DNA of 64,000 bases from Cyanobium sp. CH-040 (GTDB taxonomy: Bacteria > Cyanobacteriota > Cyanobacteriia > PCC-6307 > Cyanobiaceae): assembly GCF_024346135.1 (NCBI RefSeq), contig NZ_JAGQCJ010000007.1, forward strand, positions 62,001-126,000. The letters are read 5' to 3'. Position numbers and translations under genes: made by a program. This document shows positions 54,688-63,605 of this stretch, piece after piece (the stretch's first letter is position 1; each line of letters begins with the position of its first letter). The notes below the pieces were generated by a model. It did no database searches. It was not told the origin of the DNA and saw nothing but the letters and a program-made list of their open reading frames with translations.

Positions 54688-54801
54688 CTATCGCCTTCTT
54701 CGAAGATAACGAATCGCTGCTAGAAAATTGCTGTGAATACTAGATGCACGCAGTATTTCATAGCCGCTTCTACGATAAGACAGGGCGACGTAGTCGAACA
54801 T
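54688..54801 (-). pseudogene. Short N-terminal-type relic (37 codons)
   Basis: The minus-strand frame from an ATG at 54801-54799 to TAG at 54690-54688 reads MFDYVALSYRRSGYEILRAS then SIHSNFLAAIRYLRRRR. The RRxGYEILRAS segment resembles the openings of FkbM-like and glycan-locus proteins, including AYGYEILPRSELSRL in the gene at 60871. It is too short to be a complete member. A decayed gene start or an independent small ORF are both possible. Confidence 0.35.
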
Positions 54802-54858
54802 TCGCCCAAGTGAATTCAATAGACAAGCCTGCATATGGTTCCGAGAATGGCTTCCCTA

Positions 54859-55833
54859 TCATGAGCGAAGCATATGGCCAAGAACTGAAGGCCTAACATG
54901 AAGATCTGCAGCGATCGCACTAAATCCAGACAAGGGCTCACCACCCTTAGCAGGAAGAATCAGCTCGCATGCCTTAGACATTGCAATGAGATCGGCGAGA
55001 ATATCAATATCCAGGCCCAAGCCAGCGTAATCTGGATTGTCATGAAGGCTATTGCCGTGAGAATCAGGCACTTGAGATACCGTAAATACATCACAGCCAA
55101 CAAGCCGTGACCTGCACAAGTCAACTGACGCGGCATTATCTGTGGATACAAGAAGCGGCATTCCAGCAACCTTGGGCGCAATCTCATCCAAAAATGCAAG
55201 TACGTCCATGCGTTTATCCGTGTTTCTTATATGAATAGCCCTATATCTTGATGGTAGCATACGTAATCGGTCGCTAACAATAGTGCGCGCGAAATGCGTC
55301 AGACGAAAAAGCTGGAGAGCAGCCCATCCAGCACCACCACCACATTGAGCATGAACGAGAATATCATGAGGATAGCTCACATAATCAAAGCAAATTGGAA
55401 CTCGTGATTCTGGATCAATGTGCAGTTTACGCTGAGTGTCGTACACGGATGCATGCCCACGCAAGTTTCCTGCAACAGCTCCAGGATATACGCTAAGCCC
55501 ATCCAAGTTGTCATAGATATCGGAATCGGCTCCGATTATTATTACAGGAAAAGATTGCGAGTTGGTCTCAAAATAGCGATCCAACTTCCGAAGCTGTCCC
55601 GCTCTGGAGCCGTCGATGAGAAGAATTCTTCGAAAATCACGGGCATAAAGCATGCACCGAGCAATCTGTGCGCAGCAATCTGAAAACCCACCACGGGGTC
55701 GGCACAGTACGTAGCCATTGCATCTTGGAGTATTCCAGAGTGCAAAGCGCCAAGCCTGTCTTGCCAATGTCAGGCGAATCGCCAACCTCCGCGCCAGCGA
55801 CAATTTCCTTCTACACACTACAAGTGAGTGCAT
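54859..55833 (-). CDS. Fucosyltransferase-like protein (HxRxTDK motif)
   Basis: 324 residues from the ATG at 55833. GYVLCRPRGGFSDCCAQIAR opens like the GDP-sugar-binding transferases of the NodZ/GT11 type. YRAIHIRNTDKRMDVLAFL has the HxRxTDK signature, and LLVSTDNAASVDLCR and LPAKGGEPLSGFSAIA follow as in these folds. GC is about 45%, well under the genome level. It lies 8 nt from the GT2/GT27-like gene. Donor (GDP-fucose or other) is not provable from sequence. Confidence 0.65.
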   Translation of the reverse strand: MHSLVVCRRKLSLARRLAIRLTLARQAWRFALWNTPRCNGYVLCRPRGGFSDCCAQIARCMLYARDFRRILLIDGSRAGQLRKLDRYFETNSQSFPVIIIGADSDIYDNLDGLSVYPGAVAGNLRGHASVYDTQRKLHIDPESRVPICFDYVSYPHDILVHAQCGGGAGWAALQLFRLTHFARTIVSDRLRMLPSRYRAIHIRNTDKRMDVLAFLDEIAPKVAGMPLLVSTDNAASVDLCRSRLVGCDVFTVSQVPDSHGNSLHDNPDYAGLGLDIDILADLIAMSKACELILPAKGGEPLSGFSAIAADLHVRPSVLGHMLRS

Positions 55834-55841
55834 GGAGACAA

Positions 55842-56840
55842 TCAGCTCCGATTACATTTTAGTCGATCAACGCGGCGAACCCGTTCCTCGGCTAAGCGCT
55901 GCCTGGATCGTTCCAGATTAGGGTTGCAGGCGGCATGTTTAAGCGGCTGATGGCAATGCCAGAGATGCACGAGCGGCTCATAGCCCCAGATCCAGCATTG
56001 GAGAATCTGGCAGCGGTCCCAGAACTCATTGTCTTCGCCACCCCATCCCTCGAAGTCTTCATCCATCCCACCAATCTCCCAATAGGCCTGGCGCGTGATG
56101 GCGACGCTGCCACCCGCTTCGAGGTTCTGGACGATACTCTCCGCGGGCCAGGCGTCCAGCGCGGCTGACTTCTCCAGCACAGCAACGGTGTGGCGTTCGC
56201 AGAGATAGAAGACATAACGCTTCGGATTCACAGCCTGGTAACCGAGCGCCACCTTCTCAAGAATCCTCCTCAGATACCCACATGGCACCAGCATGTCGTT
56301 GTCGTGCAGAAGCAACACCGGAGCTCTTGCCTGAAGTGCTCCGGCATTGAAGGCCCTGGAGCGGTTATAGGGTGCGCCTGGGCGAGGCGGCTTCGTGTGC
56401 ATGTAGCGCACCCAGCCCGGCAGCAACTGGGCGATCCGGGGCTGCTCATCCTGCTCAATCACCACGCACTCGAAGGCCACATCGGTCTGGGCAGCAAGCG
56501 ACTCAAGGGTCGCCAGCAGCAACGGCAGGCGCTCAAGGCCGCGATGGCCGATCAGCACACTGATCTGGGGTTGATCGGTGGGCTGCGGGGGCAGATGGAT
56601 GAGACGGATGGGCGCGTCGTTCAGACAACGCCGCAGGAGTCTCTGGCCCAGCCGCGGCTGGATGGTGGGTGCATGCAAGCGGGAGGTGAACTCCCAGACG
56701 CAGACAAAGCCGATGCCGTCAGGAGCCGGATCCAACCGTTCGCGACGGTTGGCCAGCGCGAGATAGCGGTGGTCTGAACTGAGTAGAGCCCGCTCGTAGC
56801 GCCAGCGGTCCTTGATCCACACGCCCAGCCATTCACGCAT
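55842..56840 (-). CDS. GT2-like transferase with galactosyltransferase-type C-terminus
   Basis: 332 residues from the ATG at 56840. SVLIGHRGLERLPLLLATLE, VVIEQDEQ, YNRSRAFNAGALQARAPVLL and HDNDML (metal site) give the GT-A core. The end has GGMDEDFEGWGGEDNEFWDR, the GGxDExFxGWGxEDxEF motif of GT27/chondroitin-type domains. It therefore probably transfers Gal/GalNAc-like sugars, inference only. An N-terminal 90-residue region is unassigned. Confidence 0.82.
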   Translation of the reverse strand: MREWLGVWIKDRWRYERALLSSDHRYLALANRRERLDPAPDGIGFVCVWEFTSRLHAPTIQPRLGQRLLRRCLNDAPIRLIHLPPQPTDQPQISVLIGHRGLERLPLLLATLESLAAQTDVAFECVVIEQDEQPRIAQLLPGWVRYMHTKPPRPGAPYNRSRAFNAGALQARAPVLLLHDNDMLVPCGYLRRILEKVALGYQAVNPKRYVFYLCERHTVAVLEKSAALDAWPAESIVQNLEAGGSVAITRQAYWEIGGMDEDFEGWGGEDNEFWDRCQILQCWIWGYEPLVHLWHCHQPLKHAACNPNLERSRQRLAEERVRRVDRLKCNRS

Positions 56841-58161
56841 CGCGATCCAGCTCCGCCGCCAGCTTTAACAACTCCTGCTCGTCTGCATCTCCATGGGCGG
56901 TGTGGGGCCACTCCCCGCCAGGAGAGGTGTGGCGAAAGCCGCGACCCAGGCACCGCCGCAGCGTCTCGGCCCATCCGGGGCCGACCAGGCGCTCCAGGCG
57001 GCCGGAGGGAGGCAGTGGGGGTTCAGGATGCGCTGAGCTCCTGGCAGGCAGAGCCAGCACCTGCTCGAACGCCTCGCACCAGGCACGATGCGATACCTCA
57101 GCGGAATAGCGCTCCTGCACCAGCCGGCTGCCTTCGCTCACCAGTCGGCCGCGAAGGTCGGGATCCACGACGCGCTTCAGAGCCCCCGCGGCAGCCGCCA
57201 CATCCCCCACCGGAAACAGCAAGGCGTTGCGTCCATCCTCCAGAGCTCCCTCAAGGCCGGAGCCCAGGTAGGCACTGCTCACCACGGCCAACCCAGCCGC
57301 CATCGCCTCCCAGGCCACGATCGGCCCGGTTTCCCAGCTGGAGGTGATCAGCAACACCTGGTGAGTGGCGTAGACCTCATGCAGTAACTGGAGGCCGGAC
57401 AGCGCACCTGGCATCGACACAAGCCCGGCTTCCAGCCATGGCGCAAGAGCCTGGATCAGGTCGTCACGCTCAGGCCCATCACCGGCCACGGTGAGATGGA
57501 AGGCAACCCCGGCCGCCTCCAGCTGCCTCAGGATGCCGGGTAGGTCGGTGACGCGCTTCTGAGCTGCCTCAAGACGGCCCAGCCAAGCGATGCGCAGCGG
57601 AGCTTGTGTGCGCAGAACAGCCGCAGCACCGGCACGCACGGGCGAGGGGCAGGCCACGCCATAGGGGGCATACAACACACGGGCTGCCGGCATTGCCGTG
57701 CATCGCTCAAGCAGGCGGCAGCTCAGCCTGTTGGTGGCGATCATCCCATCGAGCAGATCCGCTTCGGCTGCCGCATCAGCGATCAGATCACCGGCCAGAG
57801 CATGGAGGCTCAGAACCACCCGGCCGTTGAATCCGCGTGATCGAGCCCGCCGCACCGCGGCATAGAGATCGGCGATGTTCACCCCCACCACCAGATCGGG
57901 ACGCTCCCGGAGCAGCAAGGCTGTGATGGAGCGCCTTCGCCCCTCGGCACTGCCGGTGGGATTCTCGAGCGGAACCGCAGGAAGGCGGGGGTAGGCCTTG
58001 AGGTAGCAATCCAGGCGATGCCAGGCACCGGAGGGGAGCGCAACCTTCACATGCCAACGCGGCTCAGCCTGAAGAGCAGCCACCAGATCGTTGAGCCACA
58101 CCTGCACTCCACCGAGGCAATAGGCCGAGGGCGCCAGGAAAAGCACACGGCGAGGCGTCAA
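56833..58161 (-). CDS. Glycosyltransferase, GT4 family
   Basis: 442 residues from the TTG at 58161-58159, overlapping the next stop (TTGA). MTPRRVLFLAPSAYCLGGVQ opens the GT-B fold. IAWLGRLEAAQKRVTDLPGI, HLTVAGDGPERDDLI and TSSWETGPIVAWEAMAAGLA (EX7E-like) follow. The C-terminal 60 residues are a Pro/Arg-rich extension and a helical tail. Composition is high-GC like the host (70% in a sampled line). Confidence 0.9.
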   Translation of the reverse strand: MTPRRVLFLAPSAYCLGGVQVWLNDLVAALQAEPRWHVKVALPSGAWHRLDCYLKAYPRLPAVPLENPTGSAEGRRRSITALLLRERPDLVVGVNIADLYAAVRRARSRGFNGRVVLSLHALAGDLIADAAAEADLLDGMIATNRLSCRLLERCTAMPAARVLYAPYGVACPSPVRAGAAAVLRTQAPLRIAWLGRLEAAQKRVTDLPGILRQLEAAGVAFHLTVAGDGPERDDLIQALAPWLEAGLVSMPGALSGLQLLHEVYATHQVLLITSSWETGPIVAWEAMAAGLAVVSSAYLGSGLEGALEDGRNALLFPVGDVAAAAGALKRVVDPDLRGRLVSEGSRLVQERYSAEVSHRAWCEAFEQVLALPARSSAHPEPPLPPSGRLERLVGPGWAETLRRCLGRGFRHTSPGGEWPHTAHGDADEQELLKLAAELDRDA

Positions 58162-59045
58162 CGCTCTGGATGTTGGAGAAGCAGCTGCTCACGAATCCAG
58201 GGGTGGTCTGCGATGGCTTTCACCGGGTGATAGAGGTGATCGGGGCGCATCTCCTCCAAACACCAGTCGCGACGCCACAGGATCCCGCTGAGCTCGTCGG
58301 CAACGGCCACGGGGTAGCCATGGTGCAGGGCCAGGGTGTGAAAGATGAACTCGATGAAGGGGAATCGTTCTCGGCCGATTCGATTGACCCAGCTCTGCGG
58401 AAGCCGCAACCTGGCCGCCATAGCGGCTGCTCGTCGCCGAGCGGCGTTACGCCGCTCCAGTGTGGCCGAGTGCTGGTCCACGAATGCAGCCACGGCGGCG
58501 ATCAACCGCTGGCTGATGCGTGCTGCACACACCATGCCATGGGCCCAGGGCAACGGTAGCTGGCGCACCGGAACGCAATGAAACCAGGGCCATCCATCCT
58601 CCCCGCTTGCTGCTTCAGAAGGATGGTGAACCGTGCGAGCGGATCCAACGAGCAGATCGGCATCGGGATAGGCCCGATCAAGCTTCAGGAGCGCCCCAGG
58701 ATCAGCCAGAAACACATCGTCCTCAATCAGCCAGCAGTGGCGGAAAGGAGAAGCGCTGTGAGTGAGATGAAACAGCGCCTTATCCCAGGCGCTGCAATAG
58801 AGACCTTTGCGCACAGCTGGATTGAAGTGATGAAAACCAGCATCGTGGCAACGTTGATCTAGGAGATTAACGATCCGCAAGTCGGAAGAAGACGTGACAT
58901 CCCAGTTGGGGTCATCAACGACAACATCAACCCTGTAACCCAGATCGACAAACTGCTCGTAGAAACGAATCTGAGACTTCAGCGGGCGATGGCACAGGAA
59001 AACGATCGTCCGTTGATCGTGCGTCACCTCGGTTGATGCCCTCAT
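58158..59045 (-). CDS. Putative glycosyltransferase of unassigned family
   Basis: 295 residues from the ATG at 59045, overlapping the next stop (ATGA). FLCHRPLKSQIRFYEQFVDL and RVDVVVDDPNWD are GT-like strands, and HCWLIEDDVFLADPGALLKL holds an EDD metal-type motif with an adjacent aromatic strand. WFHCVPVRQLPLPWAHGMVC resembles the acceptor side of core-2/beta-xylosyl-type enzymes. No database family comes to mind. Coupled by overlap to the transferases on both sides. Confidence 0.6.
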   Translation of the reverse strand: MRASTEVTHDQRTIVFLCHRPLKSQIRFYEQFVDLGYRVDVVVDDPNWDVTSSSDLRIVNLLDQRCHDAGFHHFNPAVRKGLYCSAWDKALFHLTHSASPFRHCWLIEDDVFLADPGALLKLDRAYPDADLLVGSARTVHHPSEAASGEDGWPWFHCVPVRQLPLPWAHGMVCAARISQRLIAAVAAFVDQHSATLERRNAARRRAAAMAARLRLPQSWVNRIGRERFPFIEFIFHTLALHHGYPVAVADELSGILWRRDWCLEEMRPDHLYHPVKAIADHPWIREQLLLQHPER

Positions 59046-60019
59046 CGCCACGGTTGCAGCATGCCAAGCGCACGACGCCCCAGGCGCTGCGGCCATGGGA
59101 GTGGGTCTGGAGGAAGCGCAAAGCGAAGATCGGCAGGGGCCGAGGAGAGCATCGAGGCCGCCACACTGAATGAGGAGTTGGAGGGATGAACCAACGCATC
59201 GCAGCACGCCAGCAGCAGCAGATCAATTACCGCATCACGCGTCTTCTCGGCGGCACTGGGGCCAAAGTCGCTGAGATGCACCGGCAGGCCAGGTGCAGGC
59301 AGCAACTTCTGCCGCACCACCAGACGCGGCACGCAATCACGGATCCGTGCCTCAGTGTCGCGATTGTCTGTGGCCAGAAAAACCGTCGAATCCGGCCATC
59401 GCCGTCGCAGGTGGCGGATCACACGAAGCACAGCGCTATCCCGTCGGGCCTTCTCCGCTGCTCCGGGCTCCATTGTGTCTCGCAGGTGCACGCCGATCAT
59501 GCGTGGCTGGAAGTGTTCGGCGGCAAAGCGGCTCACCTCCATAGCGATTCCGGGGGAAGGCTGGAGGATGGTGTGGAAAGGCCCGCTCAAGGGGTCGGTA
59601 GCGAGATGGGAAGGCAGGCCAGTGAAGTCTGTGAGCACGATCACATCCTGGGGATAGGCATCCTGGTCAAGATCAGCCGAGAGCAACGCCTTCGTGCGGG
59701 CTCTCTCCCAGTGGCTCCATCCCTGCTCAAGATAGAGTTGATGGACTGGATCACCAAGCCGTCCGCTCCAGACCGGCGGGTGTGCATCCCTCCTATTCCA
59801 GAAATCAACGGGCAATTCGCCTGCAGCGAGTCCGTCCTGGAGCTGGAAGAGCTCCGGAAACATGTTGCTTCCAACAGGACCGAACGACCCATCGCTCCAA
59901 TCCACCAGGATTCTACGCTTGGTTGCAGCTCCATACGCGATAGCGGCCAGCACAACGCGCAGCGCATCACCAAGGCCAGCACCACGGCTTGATTTCACCA
60001 GGATCATCTGCGGCAGCAT
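59042..60019 (-). CDS. Fucosyltransferase-like protein (NodZ/GT23-type fold, tentative)
   Basis: 325 residues from the ATG at 60019, sharing a base with the upstream stop (TGATG). VKSSRGAGLGDALRVVLAAI is the GGLGNxL-type donor loop. IGVHLRDTMEPGAAEKARRD takes the place of HxRxTD, and VFLATDNRDTEARIRDCV with HPSNSSFSVAASML closes the GT-B core. These are the hallmarks of O- and alpha-1,6-fucosyltransferase-like enzymes. Donor is unproven. Confidence 0.6.
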   Translation of the reverse strand: MLPQMILVKSSRGAGLGDALRVVLAAIAYGAATKRRILVDWSDGSFGPVGSNMFPELFQLQDGLAAGELPVDFWNRRDAHPPVWSGRLGDPVHQLYLEQGWSHWERARTKALLSADLDQDAYPQDVIVLTDFTGLPSHLATDPLSGPFHTILQPSPGIAMEVSRFAAEHFQPRMIGVHLRDTMEPGAAEKARRDSAVLRVIRHLRRRWPDSTVFLATDNRDTEARIRDCVPRLVVRQKLLPAPGLPVHLSDFGPSAAEKTRDAVIDLLLLACCDALVHPSNSSFSVAASMLSSAPADLRFALPPDPLPWPQRLGRRALGMLQPWR

Positions 60020-60834
60020 CAGATGCCCAAGCGCCACCAGAGCAATGCAAGCCGCTGATAGGCGGCTTCACCTATGCGCATCTTGATCTGGAATCGCCAA
60101 CGCATGCCGGGCTGGGGGGGGGCATAGCTCGGATCGTCGCCCTCTCCGGGTTTGAAGCAGGCCTTCCAGAGATGGCCATGCCGATAGAGATGATGCACCA
60201 CACGGGTGTGCCCAGTGGAAACATGGTGCCTCGCGAGGTGCTCGGCAAGCAGAGTTTCGGGGTGGATCAGAAGGCCCTCACGAAGATACTCAGCGATCAC
60301 ATTGAATCGGTTGGCATAGATCGCCATCAGATCGGGGGAGGCGATGGCGAAGCGGTCATTGAGCCCTCCCCAGCTGTCGTGGGCGGGTACATAGAGCACA
60401 TCACGCCGGAGTTGCTCCAGCGGCTCGATCGGAACCACATAGAGATTGTCGAAGCGCAGGCGCAACACCCAGTCGAAAGTGATGCCCTGTTGAGCTGCCC
60501 AGGTGCGCTGCAGCTGATCGACCTGATGAATACTGCGGAGCTGGCGGAGATAGCCAAGGAGAGGATCTGTGGTTGTCCAGGCCCGTGATTCCACATCATG
60601 ACCAACTGGAGCCTGCGAAAAAAAATCCGTCAGATCAGGCTCCGAACGTTCATGAATGAAGTCGTGGAAGGGCAGCAGGAATGCAGCTTGCGAACCAAGA
60701 CCAGCTGGAAAATGGCCAAAGAAAAATAAATCCTGGTGTCTTAGAGGCCTAAGAATATGCTTATGAAGAGAAGGCAGGGTGTGGCGCAATGACCTCACCT
60801 GGCCCGAGAAGCACAATGCTATCCGCACCTTCAA
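60019..60834 (-). CDS. Unassigned glycan-locus protein with CFSGQVRS motif
   Basis: 271 residues from the TTG at 60834; a GTG at 60828 is an alternative. The start MKVRIALCFSGQVRSL and the long middle VDQLQRTWAAQQGITFDWVLRLRFDN (its RLRFDN end resembles a metal site) recall glycosyltransferase-like proteins found in capsule and LPS loci. No signal peptide, no membrane helices. It overlaps the fucosyltransferase-like gene as TGATG. Enzyme class uncertain. Confidence 0.55.
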   Translation of the reverse strand: MKVRIALCFSGQVRSLRHTLPSLHKHILRPLRHQDLFFFGHFPAGLGSQAAFLLPFHDFIHERSEPDLTDFFSQAPVGHDVESRAWTTTDPLLGYLRQLRSIHQVDQLQRTWAAQQGITFDWVLRLRFDNLYVVPIEPLEQLRRDVLYVPAHDSWGGLNDRFAIASPDLMAIYANRFNVIAEYLREGLLIHPETLLAEHLARHHVSTGHTRVVHHLYRHGHLWKACFKPGEGDDPSYAPPQPGMRWRFQIKMRIGEAAYQRLALLWWRLGI

Positions 60835-60870
60835 ACGCCGCCCATCAATCCACAGGCATGAGCAAATAGC

Positions 60871-61671
60871 CTATGACAAGACATACCAGTCATCCCATCG
60901 GGAGAGCTCTTCATGTTTTCGCGCATATCCGTGCGACACGAGAAGATCATAAATTTTTGTGCGTGCCGGTTCGCAGTAGTTATGCTCGACGGTAATCACG
61001 CGAATAATCCGTTTGCCATAATCAAGACTCGACAAAATCGCATACTCAGAGCCTTCCGTGTCGACCGACAAGTAGCCAATCTCCGGAGGCGCTTCATGGA
61101 AGTCAAGCAAATCATTCAAGCTCACCGTTTCAACTGCGTAGGTAGTAGACCGGGACAAACGAATCTGCGATGCCCAGTCGCCTGAGTCTGCATATTGAGC
61201 AATAGCACTGAGTTCAGGCGAGTCCACCTCGAGAAAGTCAATCTCCTTTCCAGTCTGATCAGAAACACAGCGCAGGTCAATCGAGCAAGTTCGATTCAAC
61301 TGGAGTCGCTCATGCCAGATACGGGCGGGTTCCGCAAGAATGCCCTTCCAGCCAAGGATCGTTTCGAGCAGCCAGGTATTACTTAACGAGATGCCATTCG
61401 TCGCCCCAAATTCAACAAAGTAGGAACATCCTTGCTTGTCAATTAGCTCACTTAACACAAAAAGATCTTGAGCTAGTTGAGCCTTGGAAAACGCCATAAA
61501 CCCACCAACGGCTTCTCGTTGCCGCTGAGACAAAACCTGCCAAAGTCTTAGAGGAGGCGGAATGTCAGCGGCTGCAGCCTTAAGCCGAGAAAGCTCTGAC
61601 CTTGGAAGAATCTCATACCCATAAGCCCTGGCAGCGGCTTTAATTCGGTTTTTGAGTCCACTTACAATCAT
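60871..61671 (-). CDS. FkbM-family methyltransferase
   Basis: 266 residues from the ATG at 61671. CSYFVEFGATNGISLSNTWL is the SAM site and IGYLSVDTEGSEYAILSSLD the second acidic loop (D-T-E-G-S-E), with RVITVEHNYCEPARTKIYDL after it. This is a divergent FkbM member of the group found in exopolysaccharide loci; O-methylation of a sugar is likely. It sits in AT-rich DNA and is transcribed toward the 60019 gene with a 36-nt gap. Confidence 0.85.
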   Translation of the reverse strand: MIVSGLKNRIKAAARAYGYEILPRSELSRLKAAAADIPPPLRLWQVLSQRQREAVGGFMAFSKAQLAQDLFVLSELIDKQGCSYFVEFGATNGISLSNTWLLETILGWKGILAEPARIWHERLQLNRTCSIDLRCVSDQTGKEIDFLEVDSPELSAIAQYADSGDWASQIRLSRSTTYAVETVSLNDLLDFHEAPPEIGYLSVDTEGSEYAILSSLDYGKRIIRVITVEHNYCEPARTKIYDLLVSHGYARKHEELSRWDDWYVLS

Positions 61672-61795
61672 CAGATTACAGCAAGATTGTCAATGATAAA
61701 GGGTCTCGCACTGAATAAAGCCGCAATGAGGCATGGACACCGGCACGAATAACTGCATCAAGACAGCTATTACCTCCACGACCAACACTACTAAC

Positions 61796-62722
61796 TCAGG
61801 GTAGCTGAATAACCCTGGAGCCTCGGATTAGCGCATGAGCAGAAAGAAAGAATCCAACATTACTTGTGCAAGTAATTACAACCTTGGATTCCGACAGAGC
61901 CAGGCACATGGCGTATAAATCTACAGCAAAGCTCTCGCGATCGCTAATTATCCCAACAGTATCATGCATGACAATCGAACCTTTGGTTACTGGCAACTCT
62001 GAGAGGTATTCACATCTTACTCCATACTGTGCAATAAAAGCATCGCGATACTGGCGCTGGTCTGTTTGGATGATTATTTTCTGAATGTCACCAGCAGCGA
62101 AGAGATGATCAACAATCGCAAAGTAAGCACTGAGGCCAACTGGAGTGACTTCGGTGTGTTTATCCGTTCCTCTGATAAGGACTGCAGCTGAATCTCCATG
62201 TCTAATTGAGTATTTATCAGCAAAGAACCGTGATCTCTCGAGAACCCTTTCCGAAGGAGACATATACGTTGTAAAATACCATCGCATCCAGTCGATCCCA
62301 AGATGTCTTTGTACAATGTCAACATAAGTGCCATGGTGGTAGAATGGATTGATGTTGATCGGCAGTGGATCAAGCTTGGACTTGGCTGATTTCGGTGGAG
62401 CATTGAAGAGGATATTCCAGATCGATTGATTAGAAGAATTTGTGAAAGCCTGAATCCCAAGACGCGAATCAATCTGCTGCACTGCGTGACCGTGGTAAGT
62501 GGCTTCAATTACCCCCCACATTGTGGTCATAAAACAAGAGAAAAGCCCGGCATTATGTAGCACAAAGAGAGTTCCATCGATCTGAATATTCCTTTCCAGC
62601 ACTGCATATCTTACATAGAAGTGAGCCCTCTGCGGCGACAGCTGAAACAAAATTTGGAGCACGAAGCGTCGAACATACATCAACGCGAGATTCTTCATGC
62701 CGGGCAACTTTACTCCGCTCAT
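61796..62722 (-). CDS. Fucosyltransferase-like protein (RGTDK motif)
   Basis: 308 residues from the ATG at 62722 (a TTG at 62731 is in frame). AAVLIRGTDKHTEVTP has the RGTDK signature of alpha-fucosyltransferases, and KIIIQTDQRQYRDAFI and SKVVITCTSNVGFFLSAHAL follow. The N-terminal 110 residues are aromatic and hydrophobic. GC about 40% in a sampled line. The 124-nt spacer before the FkbM gene shows nothing recognisable. It is the third such gene in the locus. Confidence 0.65.
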   Translation of the reverse strand: MSGVKLPGMKNLALMYVRRFVLQILFQLSPQRAHFYVRYAVLERNIQIDGTLFVLHNAGLFSCFMTTMWGVIEATYHGHAVQQIDSRLGIQAFTNSSNQSIWNILFNAPPKSAKSKLDPLPININPFYHHGTYVDIVQRHLGIDWMRWYFTTYMSPSERVLERSRFFADKYSIRHGDSAAVLIRGTDKHTEVTPVGLSAYFAIVDHLFAAGDIQKIIIQTDQRQYRDAFIAQYGVRCEYLSELPVTKGSIVMHDTVGIISDRESFAVDLYAMCLALSESKVVITCTSNVGFFLSAHALIRGSRVIQLP

Positions 62723-62778
62723 CTTAAGCAAAGATTATCACACAGTAAAATGCACAAGAAGACAACTTTCCGGCGCGC

Positions 62779-63576
62779 CTAAGATGACATACTTGCCAAC
62801 GACTCTTTGCAGTAGTATAACAATCTCAATGTCGCCGCTTTTGCAGCAGAAGCCGTACTAAGAAGACGCCACAAGAGCAGCCATCGCAGCGATTCTCGCT
62901 CCAAAAGAAACTCTCTTCTTCTGGACTCAAGCCTATCTCGTATACTTCTATCAACGCGCGATTTGTTGTGATCATGGCATCTAAAATAGCCAAGTAACCT
63001 GTCAATTCTAATTCTTCGAAAATCTCTATACGGACGTAGGAGGAACCAGTAGTCCATCACAAAGTGCTCATCAATGGGGAAAGGCCCCAAAGCCTCCTGG
63101 ACCTGTCGCTTATAGAAATAGCACGATGGATTAAGCGGCCACTTGAATGACTGACAAAACAACAGATCAATCATTCTGACTGACGATTGAAGAAGTATCT
63201 CATCTTCTCCATTAACTATTGCTAGATTGCCGACGACGATGTCTACATCAGGATTTGACTCAAATGTTTCCAAAACTGATGGCAGCGCCCTATCGGCCAG
63301 AAAGTCATCAGAATTCAAGAAGCCTATGATTAATCCAGTTGAATCCGAGAATCCAAGATTCATTGCATCAGATTGTCCTTTATCTTTGGATGACTGCCAA
63401 CTAAGGTGTGGGTATTCTAGTGCAAGCTTGCTTAGTTCATCTAAAGTGCCATCTGATGATCCGCCATCAATCACAATATGCTCTAAATCTGGCACATTCT
63501 GCATGGCGACACTCTCAACACATGCTCGAATCCACGGCTTAGCATTGAGCGATGGTGTAATGATCGATATTTTCAT
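62779..63576 (-). CDS. Glycosyltransferase, GT2 family
   Basis: 265 residues from the ATG at 63576-63574. MKISIITPSLNAKPWIRACV, IVIDGGSSDGTLDELSKL, SDAMNLGFSDSTGLIIGFLN and SDDFLAD (metal site) give a textbook GT-A domain of the WcaA/WbbL kind. The C-terminus is basic. AT-rich. It lies 29 nt downstream of the ABC transporter gene, which is therefore the first gene seen in this direction of transcription. Confidence 0.9.
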   Translation of the reverse strand: MKISIITPSLNAKPWIRACVESVAMQNVPDLEHIVIDGGSSDGTLDELSKLALEYPHLSWQSSKDKGQSDAMNLGFSDSTGLIIGFLNSDDFLADRALPSVLETFESNPDVDIVVGNLAIVNGEDEILLQSSVRMIDLLFCQSFKWPLNPSCYFYKRQVQEALGPFPIDEHFVMDYWFLLRPYRDFRRIRIDRLLGYFRCHDHNKSRVDRSIRDRLESRRREFLLERESLRWLLLWRLLSTASAAKAATLRLLYYCKESLASMSS

Positions 63577-63605
63577 TGGTCGTTCAAAAGTTCTGCCTGA
63601 TCTGC

